NCBI GenBank assembly: GCA_934085875.1
Contig: CAKOHQ010000035.1
Span: forward strand, 1-11,395
DNA: 11,395 nt
Reading direction: 5' to 3'
Origin: an uncultured Bacilli bacterium
GTDB lineage: Bacteria > Bacillota_I > Bacilli_A > RF39 > UBA660
A model generated the notes under the pieces. It saw only the letters and a list, made by a program, of their open reading frames with translations. It made no database searches and was not told where the DNA came from. The position numbers and the translations under genes are program-made. How positions within the stretch are numbered: the stretch's first letter is position 1; every line of letters begins with the position of its first letter. Below are positions 6,197 through 11,395 of the stretch, in pieces.

Positions 6197-7154
6197 GCCA
6201 ATTAGGTTTATTTTTTTTATAATAATTTATTATACTTCTTAAAATTAATATAAAAGGAGTAGATATAATCATACCTAATATACCAAAAAAATGACTAAAT
6301 ATAATAACTCCTATTAATATATATATTGGATTTAAATCAACATTTTTGCTAACAATTAAAGGTTGAACTATATTATTTTCAAGAGATTGAACAACCATAA
6401 TTACAACAGTAACAACAATACCTAATCTAAAACTCTTAGTAAGACCAATTAATATTGCTGGTACACCACCTATATATGGTCCAATATATGGAATTATATT
6501 AGTAATAGCACAAAATAACGCAAACAATATTGGACTAGATAATCCTATAATACTAAATATAATAGACAATATAGTAAACATAAATAATGTATCTAATAAA
6601 ATACTTTTTATATATAATCTTAAATCAGTACTAATACTCTCTCTTAACTCAATAGGAATAAATTTAAAATAACTTATACTATTTTTTCTAATAAGAAAAT
6701 AAAAACCAAATATCATACTATAAACAATATTCATAGTTATTCCAAACAAATTATTTAAACAACTATTCATATGTTTCAAATTATTATATATTAAATCTTT
6801 TAAATTCATATTTTCATAAATACTATATAAATATCTATTATGTATAACATAATATTTAATAATAGGTACTATTTTCTTTGATTCTACTATTATCAATGGA
6901 ATTAACTTAAATAATATAAATACTATACTACCAATAAATAAAATAAATATTATGCTTGTTACCACACTTCTATTAAAATTAATCTTGTCTACTATTGGTT
7001 TTAATATCCAAGATATTACATATCCAAAAAATAATGGACTCAATATAGATAAAATCATACAACAAAAACCAGTAAGTTTTAATATTCTTACTATGTATAT
7101 ACTAACTAAAATAATAAGTAATAAAATTAAAATATTTATATTTTCTTTTTTCAT
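6171..7154 (-). CDS. AI-2E family transporter-like membrane protein
   Basis: Polytopic inner-membrane protein of the PF01594 (AI-2E/PerM/YdiK) family, 327 aa, with about eight hydrophobic segments. Diagnostic motifs are NIIPYIGPYIGGVPA (219-233), ENNIVQPLIVSK (259-270) and GILGMIISTP (291-300), all in the conserved C-terminal half. The family name comes from one E. coli exporter of autoinducer-2; other members move ions or other solutes, so no substrate is assigned. Unlike every other gene here, the ATG has no Shine-Dalgarno: it is preceded by GTA and four AAT triplets. No convincing promoter lies in the 61 bp to the DUF2207 gene, so it may be transcribed by read-through from that unit. Its last 26 nt overlap the transglutaminase gene on the other strand. 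Confidence 0.88.
   Translation of the reverse strand: MKKENINILILLLIILVSIYIVRILKLTGFCCMILSILSPLFFGYVISWILKPIVDKINFNRSVVTSIIFILFIGSIVFILFKLIPLIIVESKKIVPIIKYYVIHNRYLYSIYENMNLKDLIYNNLKHMNSCLNNLFGITMNIVYSMIFGFYFLIRKNSISYFKFIPIELRESISTDLRLYIKSILLDTLFMFTILSIIFSIIGLSSPILFALFCAITNIIPYIGPYIGGVPAILIGLTKSFRLGIVVTVVIMVVQSLENNIVQPLIVSKNVDLNPIYILIGVIIFSHFFGILGMIISTPFILILRSIINYYKKNKPNWLILILDKL
6194..6218 (+). terminator. Terminator of the transglutaminase gene, inside the opposing gene
   Basis: TAAGCC pairs with GGTTTA (6 bp, one G-U pair) around AATTA, followed by eight T (6211-6218). The stop codon TAA (6194-6196) is the start of the 5' arm. The whole element lies within the coding sequence of the convergent AI-2E-family gene. 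Confidence 0.65.
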
Positions 7155-7190
7155 ATTATTATTATTTACAAAAATATTTTTTTTATAAAT

Positions 7191-7215
7191 AAAAAAAGGA
7201 TATTAAATCCATTTT
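7191..7215 (-). terminator. Weak terminator after the DUF2207 gene
   Basis: On the minus strand GGAT pairs with ATCC around TTAAT, and a flanking AAAA/TTTT pairing with one bulge can extend the stem. Seven T follow (7191-7197). The hairpin begins at the base next to the stop codon. The short stem suggests partial read-through into the AI-2E-family gene. Confidence 0.45.
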
Positions 7216-9057
7216 CTAAAAACCGTGGCCACCGCCACCGCCTCCGCCTCCAGAAAATCCTCCACCACCAGAGAATCCTCCACCAGAACCGGATCCGCTA
7301 GACATATTGCTAGCAGCAATGGTACTATTGGCAACATGATATGCATTACTAATTGAATTATTAATTGTATCATTTAAATCACTTCTTATTAAATAATTAT
7401 ACATCATTATATCAGTCATATCAGTATTATTATCCATTGCTTGTATTTTAATTTTCATTGTTTTCTCTAAATTTTTAGCAACTCCAAAGATAGTTGCATA
7501 AACTAAATATTTTTCCCATAATATTATTTCTGGTAATTCTTTTTCATCAAATCTACCAAAATCAACTAAGAATTTTTTAAAAGCCATCCATTTTTTGTAT
7601 TCCAATATACCTGTTTTGCTTTTTCTAGTAGCAAAAGATATATATATAACTCCAATAACGCTAAATATAAATACAAAAATACATAATAAATTTTCTGCTT
7701 TTACACTAAAGTAAAATGATATAATACTTAATATTACAATAATTAATATAGGTACTGCTTTACTTTGTTTATCATAAAAATTATATTGTTCTGCAACTTT
7801 ATCTATATCTTTTTTCCAATCATTAAAATGATTTAAAAACTTTCTTGCAGTACTTTCTTTCTTACCATAAGTTTTTATTTCACTTAATGAAACACTATTC
7901 CCATCTCCTACTTTATTTAGCAAGAATTCCATAATACTTGCTTCTTCTTTAGTTAATGGTTCTTTAAATGTTTCTGATTTTCTTAAAATATAATCCTTTT
8001 TATTTTTTTTATCACTAGTTTCTTCAATAGTAAATGCTTTTTTGTATATCATATATAATATACTAGCACTATACCCATTAGTAGAATTATATTTTTTTAT
8101 TAATTTTTCTAATATTTCTGGACCATAAGTATTTGGAAAATCTCTATAATATTCCATATCAAAATCAGTTTTATATTCTTTATCATATTTAAAATAACTA
8201 TAAATTACTAAAACAATTAATGTTACTAAATATATTCCAAAAGAAACATAACTTATTATTTGTTTTCTTTTAGCAACGCGTCTTAATTCATTAGCTTCAT
8301 CTGCTAATTTAGTTTCATCATTTATAATATTATCTAATTCATCTCTATTTGTAAATCTAGTGCTATTATTAACTAAATCTTTATTAAACGCCATACGTAC
8401 ATTAAGTACCTCACCAGAATAAATTTGATCTATTGTTGCAACTAAACTTGAATAGTTATCAGTATTTACTTTTTCTACATTACCATATATTGCTCCATGA
8501 GCCCATACTCTTAGTGTATCATCAATACCTGGTAAATTAACATATACTTTTACATCACTTAACGTATCTTCAAAACCTTTAGGTATAAAGTTATAATATA
8601 ACTCAGCAACATCATTATGTACTAATACTACATCTTTTAATGTATAGCAAAGAACAAATCCACTTTCCCCACCAGTATTTTCATTATACATTGTTATACT
8701 AGGACCCATACCATTATAATTAACAGTATATTTTAACTTATCTCCTTTATTAGCACTTGCCACTTCAGTAAATTTATCTTTTTTAGTCATATCACTTGGA
8801 TTTAATAAATAAACACTTATATCAGTTAAATCACTAGGATTATAATTACTATCTCCATCTTTATAATAAATATCTCTTACATATCCATTATAACTTCCAT
8901 CCATTTTAATATATTCACATACATTGACATCACCATTGTCTTGTATATCTGCATTAATATTATATTTTGTTATATCAAAATTAACCTCACTTACTGCAAA
9001 CACATTTAATGGTATTAATATAAATGAAATTATAATAAAAATCACACTTTTTTTCAT
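7216..9057 (-). CDS. DUF2207 domain membrane protein with glycine-rich tail
   Basis: Predicted membrane protein of the DUF2207 (YciQ-like) family, 613 aa. A signal peptide covers residues 1-21 (ends NVFA). The extracytoplasmic beta-rich domain begins FDITKYNINADIQDNGDVNVCEYI. Membrane segments follow at about 268-287, 434-451 and 456-476. Family motifs near the end are WMAFKKFLVDFGRFDEKELPE (490 onward, written here up to 21 positions as WMAFKKFLVDF and GRFDEKELPE) and ILWEKYLVYATIFGVAK (512-528). The tail 587-613 is almost all Gly, Ser and Phe and ends HGF; such tails are common in this family. It lies 35 nt after lemA, a pairing seen in many bacteria, with a terminator hairpin in between. 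Its ribosome site GAGGAGAG is strong. The biochemical function of the family is unknown; an envelope role is inferred. Confidence 0.88.
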   Translation of the reverse strand: MKKSVIFIIISFILIPLNVFAVSEVNFDITKYNINADIQDNGDVNVCEYIKMDGSYNGYVRDIYYKDGDSNYNPSDLTDISVYLLNPSDMTKKDKFTEVASANKGDKLKYTVNYNGMGPSITMYNENTGGESGFVLCYTLKDVVLVHNDVAELYYNFIPKGFEDTLSDVKVYVNLPGIDDTLRVWAHGAIYGNVEKVNTDNYSSLVATIDQIYSGEVLNVRMAFNKDLVNNSTRFTNRDELDNIINDETKLADEANELRRVAKRKQIISYVSFGIYLVTLIVLVIYSYFKYDKEYKTDFDMEYYRDFPNTYGPEILEKLIKKYNSTNGYSASILYMIYKKAFTIEETSDKKNKKDYILRKSETFKEPLTKEEASIMEFLLNKVGDGNSVSLSEIKTYGKKESTARKFLNHFNDWKKDIDKVAEQYNFYDKQSKAVPILIIVILSIISFYFSVKAENLLCIFVFIFSVIGVIYISFATRKSKTGILEYKKWMAFKKFLVDFGRFDEKELPEIILWEKYLVYATIFGVAKNLEKTMKIKIQAMDNNTDMTDIMMYNYLIRSDLNDTINNSISNAYHVANSTIAASNMSSGSGSGGGFSGGGGFSGGGGGGGGHGF

Positions 9058-9068
9058 AAACTCTCCTC

Positions 9069-9091
9069 AAAAAAAGGACTTATAAAGCCCT
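9069..9091 (-). terminator. Intercistronic terminator/attenuator between lemA and the DUF2207 gene
   Basis: On the minus strand GGGCTT pairs with AAGTCC (6 bp, one G-U pair) around TAT, with seven T after it (9069-9075). It starts 2 nt past the lemA stop and ends against the Shine-Dalgarno of the DUF2207 gene. There is no room for a promoter after it, so it probably lowers DUF2207 expression relative to lemA. Confidence 0.75.
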
Positions 9092-9092
9092 A

Positions 9093-9644
9093 TTAAAATT
9101 TAACAGTTGGAGCTTCTTTTTCTTTTTCATCAATTTGGAAAAATTCTCCCTTTTTAAATCCACCCATATTTGCAACAATATTAGATGGTACACGCTCTAC
9201 TTTGTTATTATATGTTAATACAGTATCATTATAGAATTGTCTAGCCATAGAAATTTTATCTTCTGTATCTTTTAAATCATTTTGTAATGACATAAAGTTA
9301 GTATTAGCTTTTAAATCAGGATAAGATTCTGATAATGCAAATAATTTATTAAGTGCATTAGTAATTTCTCCAGATGCTTTTACTTTTTCATCAACTGTAT
9401 GTGCAGTTGTATAAGTATTTCTAGCTTTAATTACATCTTCTAATGTTTTACTTTCATGTTTAGCATAACCCTTTACAGTTTCAACTAAATTAGGTATTAA
9501 ATCCGCTCTTCTTTTAAGTTGTACATCAATTTGACTAAATTGATCATCCTTTCTATTTCTTAAACTAATTAAACTATTATAAGTACTAAAATACCAAATT
9601 ACTAATAAAACAAGTACAGCAATTATAATATATACAGCAATCAT
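9093..9644 (-). CDS. lemA: LemA family protein
   Basis: Single-pass membrane protein of the LemA family (PF04011), 183 aa, the usual length. Residues 3-20 form the N-terminal membrane helix. The rest is predicted helical with long amphipathic stretches. Conserved motifs are YNSLISLRNRKDDQFSQIDVQL (about 22-43; key NxLxxLRNxxxxxxxxIDVQLKRR), DLIPNLVETVKGY (48-60) and, later, YPDLKAN, LQNDLKDTEDKIS and ARQFYNDTV. The end, GFKKGEFFQID, matches the usual FF motif. It is first in a two-gene unit with the DUF2207 protein and has its own near-consensus promoter and the ribosome site GGAAGGAGAT. The family's molecular role is not settled; co-occurrence suggests an envelope complex with DUF2207. Confidence 0.93.
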   Translation of the reverse strand: MIAVYIIIAVLVLLVIWYFSTYNSLISLRNRKDDQFSQIDVQLKRRADLIPNLVETVKGYAKHESKTLEDVIKARNTYTTAHTVDEKVKASGEITNALNKLFALSESYPDLKANTNFMSLQNDLKDTEDKISMARQFYNDTVLTYNNKVERVPSNIVANMGGFKKGEFFQIDEKEKEAPTVKF

Positions 9645-9667
9645 AAATAAATCTCCTTCCTACTTTA

Positions 9668-9696
9668 ATTATATAGTGTTATAAAAAATAATTCAA
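9668..9696 (-). promoter_or_regulatory. Promoter of the lemA-DUF2207 unit
   Basis: On the minus strand TTGAAT (9691-9696) and a perfect TATAAT (9668-9673) are separated by 17 nt. The short leader then carries GGAAGGAGAT, 6 nt from the ATG. Confidence 0.75.
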
Positions 9697-9698
9697 CT

Positions 9699-9725
9699 AA
9701 AAAAGAACAAAATTAATTGTTCTTT
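9699..9725 (-). terminator. Intrinsic terminator of tig, stop codon in its loop
   Basis: On the minus strand AAAGAACAA pairs with TTGTTCTTT (9 bp) around a 6-nt loop TTAATT, followed by a T-run. The stop codon TAA (9713-9715) is in the loop. Its end lies within a few bases of the lemA promoter -35. Confidence 0.8.
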
Positions 9726-10957
9726 AAGATTTCTAATGCTTTCTTCATTTTTAAATCAAATTTAATCATTTCCATACCACCAATTTGATTTAATATATCT
9801 TCTTTTGGTATGTTATATGTATTTGCTATTTCTTCTAAATGTGTTTCACTTTCTTTATCATCAACTTCAATATTTTCTTTTTCACTTACAGCTTCTAATA
9901 AATATCTTTCTTTTACTCTCATTTCAGCTTCTGGTTTTAATTGTTCTTCAAGTTGTTCCATATTAGTTTTAGTAAATTCAAAATATTGTTCTAATGATAA
10001 ACCTTGCATTCTCATATTATCTTCATATTGATGAACTAATCTATGTATTTCTTCATGAATAATTTCTTCATTTATATCAACAGTCATATTTTCTACTGCT
10101 TTTTTAATTACCTCGTCTAAATATTTATTTTCTATATCATTATTTTTATGTTCTAATAAATTTTCTTTAACTTTAGTTTCAAATTCTTCTTTAGTTTTAA
10201 TATCTTCATATCCTAAATCTTTAAACAATTCTTCATCTATTTCTGGTAATACTCTTTCTTTTATTTCTCTAATAGTAACTGTAAATGTTACGTCTTTTCC
10301 TTTTAAATTTTCTACATAATTTTCTGGAAATTTTAAGCTAATATCTTTAGTTTCCCCAACTTTCATTCCAATTAATGCATCTTCAAATCCAGGAATAAAT
10401 GTATTTGATCCTATTTCAAGTGGATAATTTTCTCCAGTTCCACCTTCTAGTTCTTTTCCATCTACTATACCTTTAAAATCTATTACAGCAGTATTTCCTT
10501 TAACTACTTCTCCATTTTCTTTAACTACTATATCTGCATATTTATTTCTTAAATTATCTATTTCTTCTTCTACTTCTTTTTTAGTTACTTTAGCAGTTTC
10601 TTTTTTAATTCTTAAATTTTTATAATCTCCTAATTTAACTTCTGGTTTACTAATAAATTTATAAACAATAGTAATTCCATCTTTATCTAATTTAGTAATA
10701 TCTACTGTTGGTTGTATAACAGGAATAACATCAGCTTCTTTAAAAGCTCCTTCATATTCTTTTTCAATCGCTATATCAGCTGCATCTGGATATAATGTTT
10801 CAATACCTACTTTTTTAACAAATAAATCCCAAGTTACAGAACCCTTTCTAAATCCATCTATTTTAATATCCTTCTTCTTTTTATTAAAAGCATCTTTTAA
10901 ATAATTTGCCCATTCTTCATTCTTTATCTCTTTTGTAATTTCTTTTACATTTTTCAT
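9713..10957 (-). CDS. tig: Trigger factor (ribosome-associated chaperone)
   Basis: Chaperone that docks at the ribosomal tunnel exit and has peptidyl-prolyl isomerase activity. It is 414 aa, a little under the usual ~430. The ribosome-binding signature GFRKG is at 35-39, but the Pro normally just after it (GFRxGxxP) is Thr42. An FKBP-type isomerase domain spans about 150-232 (AVIDFKGIVDGKELEGG, FIPGFEDALIGMKVGE). The remainder is the helical substrate-binding domain, ending KKALEILKNN. The N-terminus is about 8 residues shorter up to the signature than I would expect, as if the first beta strand were trimmed. The start is nonetheless supported by GAAGGAGAG just upstream. It is transcribed alone, behind a near-consensus promoter, and diverges from the tRNA genes. 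Confidence 0.95.
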   Translation of the reverse strand: MKNVKEITKEIKNEEWANYLKDAFNKKKKDIKIDGFRKGSVTWDLFVKKVGIETLYPDAADIAIEKEYEGAFKEADVIPVIQPTVDITKLDKDGITIVYKFISKPEVKLGDYKNLRIKKETAKVTKKEVEEEIDNLRNKYADIVVKENGEVVKGNTAVIDFKGIVDGKELEGGTGENYPLEIGSNTFIPGFEDALIGMKVGETKDISLKFPENYVENLKGKDVTFTVTIREIKERVLPEIDEELFKDLGYEDIKTKEEFETKVKENLLEHKNNDIENKYLDEVIKKAVENMTVDINEEIIHEEIHRLVHQYEDNMRMQGLSLEQYFEFTKTNMEQLEEQLKPEAEMRVKERYLLEAVSEKENIEVDDKESETHLEEIANTYNIPKEDILNQIGGMEMIKFDLKMKKALEILKNN

Positions 10958-10976
10958 AATTTCTCTCCTTCTTAAT

Positions 10977-11013
10977 ACATAGTATTATAAACTAAAAACA
11001 TAGTATTATCAAG
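10977..11013. repeat. 21-bp-spaced direct repeat over the tig promoter
   Basis: ACATAGTATTAT occurs at 10977-10988 and again at 10998-11009 on the plus strand; each copy is followed by one base and then AA. The period is 21 bp, two turns of the helix. The copies overlap the -10 and -35 of the tig promoter on the minus strand. This could be a regulator site or a by-product of duplicating AT-rich promoter DNA. Confidence 0.5.
10984..11012 (-). promoter_or_regulatory. Promoter of tig
   Basis: On the minus strand TTGATA (11007-11012) and a perfect TATAAT (10984-10989) have a 17-nt spacer. Transcription would start near 10977, leaving about 20 nt of leader that carries the ribosome site. Confidence 0.8.
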
Positions 11014-11071
11014 AAATTTACCACTTTTTTGCAAAAAATTTAATTTTATACTAGCAATTTAAAAAATCTAT

Positions 11072-11079
11072 GATATAAT
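11072..11079 (+). promoter_or_regulatory. Extended -10 promoter of tRNA-Lys
   Basis: A TGA directly before a perfect TATAAT (11074-11079) makes an extended -10 about 19 nt upstream of the tRNA. The -35 position (CTAGCA, 11051-11056) matches consensus poorly, as extended -10 promoters allow. Confidence 0.65.
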
Positions 11080-11097
11080 TAAATACGTAATCGCATT

Positions 11098-11173
11098 GGA
11101 CTGTTAGCTCAGTTGGTAGAGCAACTGACTCTTAATCAGTGGGTCTAGGGTTCGAATCCCTAACAGTCCACCA
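11098..11173 (+). tRNA. tRNA-Lys (anticodon CTT)
   Basis: Full cloverleaf, 76 nt with an encoded CCA. The acceptor GGACTGT pairs with ACAGTCC, the D arm is GCTC/GAGC, the anticodon stem is ACTGA/TCAGT with loop CTCTTAA, and the T arm is TAGGG/CCCTA around TTCGAAT. Anticodon CTT reads AAG, the less common lysine codon in such an AT-rich genome, so a separate tRNA-Lys(TTT) must exist elsewhere. Confidence 0.97.
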
Positions 11174-11191
11174 TTTTTATTTTAAAATATG

Positions 11192-11221
11192 TTGACAAAT
11201 AATTGTTTTTTTAGTTATAAT
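11192..11221 (+). promoter_or_regulatory. Consensus promoter of the tRNA-Ile/Glu genes
   Basis: Perfect TTGACA (11192-11197) and perfect TATAAT (11216-11221) have an 18-nt spacer, in the 63-nt gap after tRNA-Lys. It gives the downstream tRNAs their own strong start, about 15 nt before tRNA-Ile. I see no convincing terminator between tRNA-Lys and this promoter. Confidence 0.8.
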
Positions 11222-11236
11222 AATTAAGTCATTAGC

Positions 11237-11313
<77 letters not shown>

Positions 11314-11321
11314 TTTTTTAT

Positions 11322-11395
11322 GGCCCGTTGGTGAAGTGGTTTAACACACATGCCTTTCACGCATGCATTCATGGGTTCAAATCCCGTACGGGTCA
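11322..11395 (+). tRNA. tRNA-Glu (anticodon TTC), 3' CCA beyond the window
   Basis: The acceptor GGCCCGT pairs with ACGGGTC (one G-U pair), the anticodon stem is CATGC/GCATG with loop CTTTCAC, and the T loop is TTCAAAT. The window ends at the discriminator base A, so the tRNA body is complete and only the CCA, if encoded, is out of view. It follows tRNA-Ile by 8 nt and is surely co-transcribed with it. Confidence 0.95.

Noticed and set aside
6171..7154. Naming the membrane protein an autoinducer-2 exporter
   Set aside because: The family has members with different substrates and no quorum-sensing genes are nearby, so only the family is assigned.
7216..7300. Second GC-rich block, at the 3' end of the DUF2207 gene, as another variable region
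   Set aside because: The GC content is explained by a run of glycine codons; there is no excess of NNC codons and no flanking constant motifs.
81..10957. Recoding of TGA to tryptophan, since no gene ends in TGA
   Set aside because: The Trp codons I checked (for example in gap and the surface protein) are TGG and the frames are complete under the standard bacterial code; ten genes are too few to read into the lack of TGA stops.
11178..11189. AT-only palindrome after tRNA-Lys as a terminator
   Set aside because: TATTTTAAAATA has no loop, no GC and no following T-run, and it lies just before the next promoter.

Overview
The window is about 11.4 kb of very AT-rich, gene-dense bacterial DNA. Strong Shine-Dalgarno sites (GGAGAG, AGGTGAT), consensus sigma-A-type promoters, short intergenic gaps and Bacilli-type versions of GapA, ClpP, S20, trigger factor, LemA and DUF2207 point to the Bacillota. 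My best inference is a reduced, Mollicutes-like gut Bacilli lineage such as RF39; no marker gene here proves it. The Trp codons I read are all TGG, and all ten genes end in TAA or TAG, so the standard bacterial code fits.

Layout. 81-2532 (minus): a nucleoside-kinase-like gene followed 10 nt later by gap, ending in a terminator. 2644-3210 (plus): clpP, divergent from the kinase. 3246-4850 (minus): a large membrane-anchored surface protein. 4987-6196 (plus): rpsT (ribosomal protein S20), then an anchored transglutaminase-like protein. 6171-7154 (minus): an AI-2E-family membrane protein whose 3' end overlaps the transglutaminase gene tail to tail. 7216-9644 (minus): a lemA-DUF2207 pair with a terminator hairpin between the two genes. 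9713-10957 (minus): trigger factor behind a near-consensus promoter. 11098-11395 (plus): tRNA-Lys(CTT), tRNA-Ile(GAT) and tRNA-Glu(TTC), the last cut by the window edge just before its CCA. No gene-free stretch exceeds 300 bases.

Most genes are housekeeping: glycolysis, proteolysis, protein folding, translation and envelope. The exception is the surface protein. Near its C-terminus, about 111 bases jump to roughly 52% GC in a gene that is otherwise near 30%. There the codons switch to C-ending forms (agc, gac, ttc, atc, aac, tac, cac, gtc), between a WWLSSP motif and an ALRPSI motif. This is what the variable region of a diversity-generating retroelement (DGR) target looks like when it is templated from a repeat rich in AAC codons. 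No reverse transcriptase or template repeat is in the window, so if the reading is right the retroelement acts from elsewhere in the genome.

A second theme is compaction. At six transcript ends (gap, clpP, the surface protein, rpsT, the transglutaminase, trigger factor) the stop codon lies inside the intrinsic terminator hairpin itself.
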